From assembly GCA_003552585.1 (NCBI GenBank), contig PUNK01000071.1, forward strand, positions 1 through 64,000: 64,000 nt of DNA, read 5' to 3'. Shown here piece by piece: positions 17,523 to 24,349 of this stretch (the first letter of the stretch is position 1; each line of letters begins with the position of its first letter). Both the position numbers and the translations under genes were made by a program. The notes under the pieces were generated by a model, which saw only the letters and a program-made list of their open reading frames with translations, searched no databases and was not told the DNA's origin. The DNA is from Thermoplasmata archaeon (GTDB taxonomy: Archaea; Thermoplasmatota; Thermoplasmata; Halarchaeoplasmatales; Halarchaeoplasmataceae).

Positions 17523-17848
17523 ATCTCGGATGTCATGGAAAAGAAGAAAGATGTTTCCATATATACGGTAGACCTCTTCCAGTATGTTCTCGTTGTTTAG
17601 GTGTTTACATGGGACTAGGATGCGGTTTTCTATCAGGTTTGATTTTATCACCTGAGTTTATAGGGATAACAGCTTTCTCTCTGATCATCTTGACTTTTTT
17701 AGCCATAATACCTCTGGCTCTTGATTCTTTTTTCCAAGAGTATTTTGGTATTGAAAGCACAAATGAGAGGAGATTGATAACTGGGTTATTTACTGGTGCA
17801 ATGCTTGGTTTTAGCATTTGGTGGATGCTGGCAGAGTTATTTTATTGA
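17519..17848 (+). CDS. DUF2085 small membrane protein
   Basis: A 109-residue protein with three hydrophobic helices. The N-terminal cytosolic or interfacial motif CHGKEERCFHIYGRPLPVCSRCLGVY carries the conserved Cys/His pattern of DUF2085. Its ATG overlaps the stop of the geranylgeranyl reductase by 4 bp, so it is the last gene of the lipid operon. The family has no established function; the Cys/His motif suggests metal binding. Placement suggests a link to membrane lipid synthesis or sensing, but this is an inference. Confidence 0.82.
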   Translation: MNLGCHGKEERCFHIYGRPLPVCSRCLGVYMGLGCGFLSGLILSPEFIGITAFSLIILTFLAIIPLALDSFFQEYFGIESTNERRLITGLFTGAMLGFSIWWMLAELFY

Positions 17849-17894
17849 GGAAGATACCAATATCGATAAATAGTGTAACTTCTATTCGACGCCC

Positions 17895-18863
17895 ATGACG
17901 GTGATAGTTACAGGAAGCGCAGGATTCATAGGATACCATGTCGCACGCAGACTCCTAGACATGGGAGAGGACGTTATCGGTATCGACAACGTGAACGAGT
18001 ATTATTCACCTGAATTAAAGTGGGAACGAAATTCGATCTTGGAACAATATGATGATTTCACATTCTACCATATAGACATCTGCAAATATGAAAAAATGTT
18101 AGATATCGTCACAGACAACGATGTTGATCGTATATGCCACCTAGCCGCTCAAGCAGGGGTAAGGTATTCGATTGAAGATCCATTCACCTATCAGAGATCA
18201 AACCTAGAAGGATTCACAAGTATGCTGGAAGTTGCTAGGCATGGTGAAGTGGCAAATCTCGTCTTCGCCTCTTCCTCAAGTGTGTATGGGGGGAATGAGG
18301 AAATACCTTACTCTACGGACGCAGACATAACTAGACCTGTTTCATTCTATGCTGCCACAAAGGTATCAAACGAGGTGATGGCACATTCTTATCATCACCT
18401 ATATGATGTGCCTATAACCGGTCTCCGCTTCTTTACCGTTTACGGGCCCTGGGGTAGACCTGACATGGCTTTGTTTAAGTTCACCGACAGGATAGTCAAG
18501 GGAGAACCAATAGATGTTTTTAATCATGGTGATCTTAGACGAGACTTCACATACATAGACGATATCGTGGATGGTGTGATCGCTGCAATCCAGAACACCT
18601 TCGATTTTGAAATATTCAACTTGGGTAGTCATGATCCAGTGGAGCTGATGTACTTCATAGAAGTTTTAGAGGATGTTCTAGGCTGTGAGGCTGAGAAAAA
18701 CATGCTGCCTATGCAACCTGGAGATATGAAGGAAACCTATGCGGATATTGAAAGATCCAAAAAGAAGCTAAATTTTGAACCCAAGGTTTCTATAGAGGAG
18801 GGAATAAGGAAATTTGCGTCTTGGTATGGAGATTATTATGATGTGGAAATACCTTTGAAATGA
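17895..18863 (+). CDS. NAD-dependent nucleotide-sugar epimerase (UDP-glucuronate 4-epimerase-like)
   Basis: A 322-residue extended short-chain dehydrogenase. The Rossmann motif TGSAGFIGYH is at residues 6-15 and the catalytic YAATK follows the SSSSVYG strand. The segments DNVNEYYSPELKWER and AGVRYSIEDPFTYQRSN are characteristic of UDP-glucuronate 4-epimerases, which make UDP-galacturonate for surface polysaccharides or N-glycans. The start at 17895 has a weak leader. It is not tightly linked to other glycan genes here, and epimerase or dehydratase activity on other UDP-sugars is possible. Confidence 0.85.
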   Translation: MTVIVTGSAGFIGYHVARRLLDMGEDVIGIDNVNEYYSPELKWERNSILEQYDDFTFYHIDICKYEKMLDIVTDNDVDRICHLAAQAGVRYSIEDPFTYQRSNLEGFTSMLEVARHGEVANLVFASSSSVYGGNEEIPYSTDADITRPVSFYAATKVSNEVMAHSYHHLYDVPITGLRFFTVYGPWGRPDMALFKFTDRIVKGEPIDVFNHGDLRRDFTYIDDIVDGVIAAIQNTFDFEIFNLGSHDPVELMYFIEVLEDVLGCEAEKNMLPMQPGDMKETYADIERSKKKLNFEPKVSIEEGIRKFASWYGDYYDVEIPLK

Positions 18864-18919
18864 ATTTAGAATCTTAATGAAGGAAAATTATTATAGGCCG
18901 TACTCTATCATCCTCTAGC

Positions 18920-19690
18920 ATGGAGATTGGGAATGTAGGTCTAGCATTTATCTTAACGATTCTAGCAGGCTTGTCCACAGGTTTAGGCGGTATAATCACA
19001 TATTTTATAAAGAAACCAAAAACGATTTATCTATCTCTATCACTTGGCTTTGCTGGTGGAGTAATGATTTACATATCTTTCATAGAACTTCTGCCCGAGG
19101 CCTTCGAAGATGCTGGCGAGGGTATAGCGGTTTTAGCGTTCTTTTTGGGTATAATATTGATAGGGATCTTTGATTATTTTACTCCGGAGAAAGGTTCTTA
19201 CGAGATATCACCTATTGCTGATAAAGATAAAGAAGAAGAAACGAATTTACTAAAAACTAGTAAACTTACAGCCTATGCGATCGCAGGACATAATTTTCCA
19301 GAAGGAATGGTTACATTTTTTACAGCCCTAGTTGATATAAGATTGGGTGTGATAATCGCAATAGCAATAGCGATACATAATATCCCCGAAGGTGTAGCTG
19401 TTGCAGTCCCCTATTACTATGCGAGCGGGAATAAGTTTAAAGCATTTCTTCATTCCCTGGGAGCAGGGATTGCTGAACCTATGGGAGCACTTGTAGCATT
19501 TCTAATATTATGGAATTTTTTAACACCGGCATTAATAGTAAGTATGCTCGCTTTTGTTGCAGGTATAATGGTTTATATCTCTTTTGATGAACTTCTACCT
19601 TTAGCACAGGATTACAATACATCTCACTCCGCTATCTTTGGCATCGTTTTAGGAATGCTCGTGATGGCTGTAACCCTTCTAGTAGTGTAA
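18920..19690 (+). CDS. ZIP-family divalent metal transporter (ZupT-like)
   Basis: A 256-residue membrane protein with about eight transmembrane helices. Metal-binding signatures are present in helices IV and V: GHNFPEGMVTFF and AIHNIPEGVAVAVP, each with the H-N-x-PEG pattern. A charged loop (DKDKEEETN) separates helices III and IV as in ZupT. ZIP carriers import Zn2+ and related ions such as Fe2+ or Mn2+. The gene stands alone, followed by a convergent hypC. Confidence 0.92.
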   Translation: MEIGNVGLAFILTILAGLSTGLGGIITYFIKKPKTIYLSLSLGFAGGVMIYISFIELLPEAFEDAGEGIAVLAFFLGIILIGIFDYFTPEKGSYEISPIADKDKEEETNLLKTSKLTAYAIAGHNFPEGMVTFFTALVDIRLGVIIAIAIAIHNIPEGVAVAVPYYYASGNKFKAFLHSLGAGIAEPMGALVAFLILWNFLTPALIVSMLAFVAGIMVYISFDELLPLAQDYNTSHSAIFGIVLGMLVMAVTLLVV

Positions 19691-19743
19691 AATTTTCAAT
19701 CTTTCCGCATTGAAAAAGAACGATTTAGGTAAAAAAAGAATGA

Positions 19744-19968
19744 TTACATTTGTGATCCGAGTTCCATGATCTCTTCCCATGCATCGAGACTTTCTTTTGC
19801 TTCTTTTTCATCAAGTTTTTGTATTGCATAGCCTGCATGGACAATGACATATTCCCCTTCTGAAGCCTCTACCAGTGATATGTTCGCCTTTCTGGTGACC
19901 CCTCCAAAATCTATAAGGGCTTCATCGCCATCGACTTCCATCACTTTTCCAGGTACGGCAAGACACAT
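19744..19968 (-). CDS. hypC: HypC/HupF hydrogenase maturation chaperone
   Basis: The track starts at 20001, but the family begins with MCLAVPGKV, which starts at 19968 and gives 74 residues; Cys2 is the conserved residue that binds the Fe(CN)2CO precursor with HypD. The body DEALIDFGGVTRKANISLV and YVIVHAGYAIQKLDE is typical. HypC delivers the iron centre to [NiFe]-hydrogenase large subunits. No hydrogenase or other hyp gene is in this window, so its target lies elsewhere in the genome. It is divergent from the thermosome gene. Confidence 0.93.
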   Translation of the reverse strand: MCLAVPGKVMEVDGDEALIDFGGVTRKANISLVEASEGEYVIVHAGYAIQKLDEKEAKESLDAWEEIMELGSQM

Positions 19969-20122
19969 ATTCCTTCTTAGATATGTTGGAAATATAAACA
20001 TTGTGCATGTATTTTGGAGACTTTTTATTATCTTCGGGATCTTTGACCTTGGCAGCAGAGAGATATTGAGCCGGTGTTTTTATCGGAGGGAGATCAACCA
20101 CCATTTCCGAATAAAATACAAA

Positions 20123-20140
20123 GTGTCGTATTTTGGACAC
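20123..20140 (+). promoter_or_regulatory. Inverted repeat upstream of the thermosome promoter
   Basis: GTGTC - 8 bp - GACAC, ending about 14 bp before a TATA-like TTATTTATAG at 20154-20163. The position fits an activator or heat-shock regulator site. The arms are short, so chance is possible. Confidence 0.35.
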
Positions 20141-20153
20141 AGTTATGGAAAAG

Positions 20154-20163
20154 TTATTTATAG
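20154..20163 (+). promoter_or_regulatory. TATA box of the thermosome gene
   Basis: TTATTTATAG, 28 bp before the ATG at 20191, predicting a very short leader or leaderless mRNA. Confidence 0.55.
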
Positions 20164-20190
20164 AACCTCTAAAAATCTCAAAATGATAAT

Positions 20191-21846
20191 ATGAACGGGG
20201 AAAAGCAGCCTATCTTGGTATTGAGTGAGGACTCTGAAAGACAGAAAGGCAGGGATGCCCAAACTAACAATATTTCAGCAGCAAAATCATTGGCAGATAC
20301 GGTAAAAGCAACACTTGGTCCTAAGGGTATGGACAAGATGTTAGTCGACAGCATCGGAGACGTAACCATTACAAACGACGGTGTTACAATGCTCAAGGAG
20401 ATGGACATAGAACATCCTGCTGCAAAGATGGTTGTAGAAGTTGCAGAGAGCCAGGATGAAGAATGTGGCGATGGAACGACCTCTGCTGTTGTTTTAGCCG
20501 GTGCGCTACTAAAAAAAGCAGAAAATATGATCGAAAGTGGAATTCATCCTACTACGATAACGAGGGGATACAGGCTTGCATCTAACAAAGCAATTGAGGT
20601 ATTAGAAGAGATAAAGACCGAAGTGGATCCGAATAAAAAAGAGACGCTTAAAAGGATAGCAGAAACAGCTATGACCGGGAAAGCGATAGAAATGGATAAG
20701 GAATCGTTGGCAGAAATTTCTGTAGATGCTACGAGCAGGATAGTTACGGAGACCGATGGAAAAAAGGAAGTGGACGTTGATAATATAAAAATAGTAAAGA
20801 AGGCAGGTGCTTCAGTTTTAGAAACTGAACTTGTTGAAGGTTTGATATTAGAAAAGGAACGAGTTCATGAGGGCATGCCAAACGATATAGATGATGCTAG
20901 AATCGCTTTATTGAACTCAGCCATAGAGGTGAAAGAAACAGAAACAGATGCGGAGATAAAGATCACAGACACTGAACAAATGCAGAATTTCATTGAGGAA
21001 GAGGAAAAAACTTTACAGGAAATGGTCAAGAAAATAAAGAAAGTCGGTGCCAACGTGGTACTATGTCAGAAGGGGATCGATGACCTGGCTCAGCACTACA
21101 TGGCAAAGGAAGGGATATTCGCCATCAGAAGGGTCAAGAAATCGGACATGAAAAAGCTCGTCAAGGCTACCGGGGCAAATATCGTAACTAGTATTGAGGA
21201 CTTGGACCCCGTAGACTTAGGTCGGGTAAAAATGGTTAGTGAGAAAAACATAGGAGATTCACGCATGACATTTGTGGAGAACGGTGATAGAGGTAAAGCA
21301 GTTACACTCCTTTTACGAGGTGGTAGTGAACATGTTGTGGATGAATTGGAACGAGCTTTGAACGACGCTCTTAAGGTAGTAGCTATAACTATTATGGACG
21401 GTTACATCGTACCAGGTGGAGGCGCACCAGAAATAGAACTTCATACTAGAATGCAAGACTTCGCATCCACCATAGAGGGTAGAGAACAGATGGCTGTAAA
21501 AGCATTCTCGGAGGCAATGACCGAGATTCCCAAGACATTAGCCCAAAATGCTGGAATGGACGGAATGAATGTACTCATGCAACTGCGTGCCCTACATGAA
21601 AAAGACGGGCTCAAAAATCACGGAATTAATATTGAAAACGAAGAGTTCGAGGACATGCTAGAGAATGGTGTTGTTGAACCTCTTAGGATAAAAACACAAG
21701 CCATAAGCTCCGCCTCTGAGTTATCGGAGATGATACTTATGATAGACGATATCATAGCGGCCAAGGGAGATCACGGAGAGGGCGCACCAGAAGGAGCACC
21801 ACAACCCGGTGGTGGCATGGGGGGAATGCCCCCCGGCATGATGTAA
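20191..21846 (+). CDS. ths: Thermosome subunit (group II chaperonin)
   Basis: A 551-residue subunit of the archaeal double-ring chaperonin that folds proteins in the cytosol using ATP. Diagnostic segments are [13 protein letters not shown] with ITNDGVTML near the N-terminus, the ATP-site motif [12 protein letters not shown], the apical-domain region and the C-terminal GGGAPE motif. It ends in the Gly/Met-rich tail [11 protein letters not shown] that lines the folding chamber. It is monocistronic; a structured region follows before the antiporter operon. Confidence 0.97.
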   Translation: MNGEKQPILVLSEDSERQKGRDAQTNNISAAKSLADTVKATLGPKGMDKMLVDSIGDVTITNDGVTMLKEMDIEHPAAKMVVEVAESQDEECGDGTTSAVVLAGALLKKAENMIESGIHPTTITRGYRLASNKAIEVLEEIKTEVDPNKKETLKRIAETAMTGKAIEMDKESLAEISVDATSRIVTETDGKKEVDVDNIKIVKKAGASVLETELVEGLILEKERVHEGMPNDIDDARIALLNSAIEVKETETDAEIKITDTEQMQNFIEEEEKTLQEMVKKIKKVGANVVLCQKGIDDLAQHYMAKEGIFAIRRVKKSDMKKLVKATGANIVTSIEDLDPVDLGRVKMVSEKNIGDSRMTFVENGDRGKAVTLLLRGGSEHVVDELERALNDALKVVAITIMDGYIVPGGGAPEIELHTRMQDFASTIEGREQMAVKAFSEAMTEIPKTLAQNAGMDGMNVLMQLRALHEKDGLKNHGINIENEEFEDMLENGVVEPLRIKTQAISSASELSEMILMIDDIIAAKGDHGEGAPEGAPQPGGGMGGMPPGMM

Positions 21847-21865
21847 ATTAAACCCTTTTTCTTTT

Positions 21866-21877
21866 ACTATTTATATC
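21866..21877 (+). promoter_or_regulatory. TATA box of the antiporter operon
   Basis: ACTATTTATATC after the thermosome stop. Initiation near 21898 would give a ~68-nt leader made up almost entirely of the folded element at 21908-21961. Confidence 0.45.
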
Positions 21878-21907
21878 AAAAATACCCTTTTTTACAGATA
21901 ATTTTTT

Positions 21908-21961
21908 AATAACCTATACATAGTTGGTAGCAAACCAACTATCTGTCTGACAGAGGTTATT
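21908..21961 (+). promoter_or_regulatory. Structured 5' leader, three-way junction sequestering the ribosome binding site
   Basis: An outer 8-bp stem AATAACCT/AGGTTATT (21908-21915 with 21954-21961) encloses two hairpins: AGTTGGT-agcaa-ACCAACT (21922-21940) and CTGTC-t-GACAG (21943-21953). The 3' strand of the closing stem contains most of the GAGGT ribosome binding site for the ATG at 21966. Folding should therefore block translation, as in a riboswitch or protein-controlled leader. Role as the thermosome terminator, or of the second hairpin as a DNA operator, is also possible. I do not recognise a known riboswitch class. Confidence 0.5.
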
Positions 21962-21965
21962 TCAT

Positions 21966-22535
21966 ATGTCGATATCAGAATGCAATGAGAATAGTACTAA
22001 AGGGCATTATGTATTACTTGATTTGCTGCTTCTATCATTCTGGTTCCTTTTTTCAGGAATAATTATTTCATTATTCATAATGGATGGATTGACCATTTAC
22101 AGCACGATAGCTGGACTGGTATCTACCGCAATCGTTAGTTCAATATCCCACAAATTCATACTTCATGGGAATGAGGCATATAAAAAATCTATAAAAACGA
22201 TAATGTTTAATCTTAGAGATTTTTTAATTTTGTTTTTTGATGTGGTTTATAATCTTATAATTGCAAATGCGATGTTGATATATCAAACGATCACTAAAAA
22301 AATCGAACCTAAGATAGTTTCTATCCCCGTTGATTTAAGATCCAAAGCTGAAGTAACCCTTCTATCTTCAGTGATAACCATGACACCGGGGACTATGGTT
22401 ATGAACCTAGATGAAATTGAAACAGGATACATTTTGAAGATACATTTCTCTTATCTACGATCTGAAGATATGGAAGAAAATATAGAAAGAACGATCAAAC
22501 GTTGGGAGTCCTTGATAAGGGGGATGTTCACATGA
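21966..22535 (+). CDS. mnhE: Na+/H+ antiporter subunit E (MbhA/MrpE-like)
   Basis: A 189-residue protein with an N-terminal hydrophobic helical region (LLLLSFWFLFSGIIISLF and a following pair) and a soluble C-terminal domain containing the family stretch VTLLSSVITMTPGTMVMNL. This is MrpE, called MbhA in the membrane-bound hydrogenase of Thermococcales. It is the first gene of an eight-gene operon, and its translation is likely controlled by the folded leader directly upstream. It is an accessory membrane subunit required for complex assembly. Confidence 0.92.
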   Translation: MSISECNENSTKGHYVLLDLLLLSFWFLFSGIIISLFIMDGLTIYSTIAGLVSTAIVSSISHKFILHGNEAYKKSIKTIMFNLRDFLILFFDVVYNLIIANAMLIYQTITKKIEPKIVSIPVDLRSKAEVTLLSSVITMTPGTMVMNLDEIETGYILKIHFSYLRSEDMEENIERTIKRWESLIRGMFT

Positions 22536-22792
22536 GTTTGCTGGAGATCATCGCCGCCATACTGATTTTGATAGCTTTATTGTCCTCCTACCGTGTTTTC
22601 ATTGGTCCAACAGTATACGATCGTTTGATCGCTCTCAACGTAGTAGTGGTTGTTGTAGTCGTGATATTTACAGTCATAAGTGTAGATTGGGGAATAGGAT
22701 ATTTTTTGGATATAACTATATCATTTTTATTGTTAAATTTCTTGGCTACCTTAGCCTTTATCAGGTATCTTGAAGGTGGTGATTTTCATTGA
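22532..22792 (+). CDS. mnhF: Na+/H+ antiporter subunit F (MbhB/MrpF-like)
   Basis: The ORF track begins upstream; the real start is ATG at 22532, which overlaps the mnhE stop as ATGA and gives 86 residues (MSLLEIIAAILILIALL). Three transmembrane helices and the RVFIGPTVYDRLIALN motif between helices I and II are typical of MrpF/PhaF. It is a small membrane subunit of the multisubunit antiporter. Confidence 0.93.
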   Translation: MSLLEIIAAILILIALLSSYRVFIGPTVYDRLIALNVVVVVVVVIFTVISVDWGIGYFLDITISFLLLNFLATLAFIRYLEGGDFH

Positions 22793-23121
22793 TCTATGAT
22801 ATAGTCGTACTTTTCTTATTATCTCTTGGCACGGTGATTCTTTTCTTTTCTGCATTGGCTTTATTGAGATTTGAAGATGTATACATGAAGATTCATGCAA
22901 GTTCCATGGCGACATTTGGAGGTTCTTTATCGCTCCTTGGATTGATCGTTAAGGAAGGATTTAGTGAAACATCAGGCATGATTTTATTATTGCTTGTCAT
23001 TGCCATGTTAACATCTCCTATTGTTGGCCATGCCTTTGGTTGTGTTTCTCTTTCAAATAAGATCGATACAGAAAAAATAGAAAAACTGGAGTATCCTGGG
23101 GGTGAAAAAGGTTGCTCATAG
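22789..23121 (+). CDS. mnhG: Na+/H+ antiporter subunit G (MbhC/MrpG-like)
   Basis: A 110-residue protein with three helices and the MrpG signature ALLRFEDVYMKIHASSMATFGG. The start is a TTG at 22789 that overlaps the mnhF stop by 4 bp, so initiation depends on coupling. The length is normal for the family. Confidence 0.93.
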   Translation: MIYDIVVLFLLSLGTVILFFSALALLRFEDVYMKIHASSMATFGGSLSLLGLIVKEGFSETSGMILLLLVIAMLTSPIVGHAFGCVSLSNKIDTEKIEKLEYPGGEKGCS

Positions 23122-23360
23122 ATCTATTTTTGATCCTTTTCCTGGGCGCTGCGGTGTTAGTAGTGCTAGAAAAAGATCTATTGAGGGCGTTGATTTTTCT
23201 ATCGATGCTTTCTGTTTTCATAGTTATATTGTCATACCTCTATAAGGCCCCGGCTGTTACTGTAACAGTAGCAGTAGTTAACGCTGCAGCCACGTCTATG
23301 ATTTTCCTTGTTATAATGAACAAAATCGGTTTGCTAAATAGAGGTGAAAAGTGTGATTAA
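23112..23360 (+). CDS. MbhD-like antiporter subunit (DUF4040, MrpA C-terminal part)
   Basis: An 82-residue, three-helix protein (MLIDLFLILFLGAAVLVV, LLRALIFLSMLSVFIVIL, VTVAVVNAAATSMIFLVIM). In Mrp complexes this segment is the C-terminal part of the large MrpA subunit, whereas in Mbh/Mbx-type complexes it is a separate gene (mbhD). Start TTG at 23112 overlaps mnhG. Its presence as a free-standing gene places the operon with the Mbh type rather than the seven-gene Mrp type. Confidence 0.85.
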   Translation: MLIDLFLILFLGAAVLVVLEKDLLRALIFLSMLSVFIVILSYLYKAPAVTVTVAVVNAAATSMIFLVIMNKIGLLNRGEKCD

Positions 23361-23625
23361 GAAGATTATAACATTGTTCTTGGTGCTCACTATCGTATTA
23401 TTGATCATCACTGGTCTCAATCTGGAATATGAAGATAAAGAAGAATCTCCGTGGGATCAATTTGTTAAAGAAAATTACGAAGAAACTGGTGCTGTCAATT
23501 TGATAGAAGCGGTCCTTCTTGATTTTAGAGGATACGATACCTTCGGCGAAGTGATGATATTGTATATTGCCATCTCAGGTGTGATAATAATCGGTAAAGA
23601 AATGAAAAAAGGTGATAGCAAGTGA
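23344..23625 (+). CDS. MbhE-like antiporter subunit
   Basis: A 93-residue protein with an N-terminal helix, a charged external segment containing SPWDQFVKENYEETGAVNLIEAVLLDFRGYDTFGE, and a second helix. The TGAVNxIxAVLLDFRGYDTxGE pattern is the hallmark of MbhE and of the last part of MrpA, just before MrpB. Start is GTG at 23344 or 23353, overlapping the previous gene. It contributes to the Na+ translocation region near MrpB in known structures. Confidence 0.85.
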   Translation: MKSVIKKIITLFLVLTIVLLIITGLNLEYEDKEESPWDQFVKENYEETGAVNLIEAVLLDFRGYDTFGEVMILYIAISGVIIIGKEMKKGDSK

Positions 23626-24023
23626 AGTCGGTCATTGTTAGAACTGCAAGCAGAGCATTAGCTCCATTTTTACTACTTGCAGGGCTCTACATGGCAACTC
23701 ATGGCTTCTTGCTTCCTGGAGGAGGCTTCCAAGGCGGAGTATTGTTGGCTTCAGGGGTCATATTGATATTATTGACCCATGGACGGGAAAAGGTCATCAG
23801 ATTGGAGGAAGATATTGATTGGTTCGAGGCTTTTGGGGCTGTTGTGTTTCTCGGTGCCGGTCTAACAGCTATAATAATGGGAAAACCCTTTCTTACCAAC
23901 TTGTTTCCCGGAACACCTATTTGGTGCATAGCTCTGGACATCGTGGTATCATTGAAGGTATTTGCAGGGACAGTGGCTTTATTTGTTTATCTTTTCGGCA
24001 TGAGGGCGGTGAGAGAATGTTAA
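23622..24023 (+). CDS. mnhB: Na+/H+ antiporter subunit B (MbhF/MrpB-like)
   Basis: A 133-residue protein with four helices and the MrpB motif HGFLLPGGGFQGGVLLASGVIL. GTG start at 23622 overlapping the previous stop by 4 bp. The length and order match mbhF. Confidence 0.94.
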   Translation: MKSVIVRTASRALAPFLLLAGLYMATHGFLLPGGGFQGGVLLASGVILILLTHGREKVIRLEEDIDWFEAFGAVVFLGAGLTAIIMGKPFLTNLFPGTPIWCIALDIVVSLKVFAGTVALFVYLFGMRAVREC

Positions 24024-24349
24024 ATGGCATAAATGTGGGATTAATCACCATCTTTATCGGCTTGTATGGTATAACCATAACAAAAAATGCCATAAAAATA
24101 ATGATGTGCCTAGGAGTCATGAGTAGTGGGGTTATAATCCTTTTTGTTTCAGTGGCCTACACCCCTGGTTATGGGGCACCTATAGTTGGAAATCCTGGCT
24201 TGATGGTCGACCCAATTCCCCAGAGTGTTATGGTCACAGCAATTGTAATAGAGCTTGCCACTGTTGCCCTCGGATTAGCGATGGTGCACTATTTATACAA
24301 GAGTTATGGAACATTAGATACCACTTGTTATGAGGAGGAGGTGATATGA
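24017..24349 (+). CDS. mnhC: Na+/H+ antiporter subunit C (MbhG/MrpC/NuoK-like)
   Basis: The track ORF is too long at its 5' end; ATG at 24017 gives 110 residues (MLNGINVGLITIFIGLYG), overlapping mnhB by 7 bp. Three helices and the region DPIPQSVMVTAIVIELATVALGLAMV identify MrpC/NuoK, including the conserved Glu in the last helix. This subunit links the antiporter to complex I-type enzymes. Confidence 0.94.
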   Translation: MLNGINVGLITIFIGLYGITITKNAIKIMMCLGVMSSGVIILFVSVAYTPGYGAPIVGNPGLMVDPIPQSVMVTAIVIELATVALGLAMVHYLYKSYGTLDTTCYEEEVI

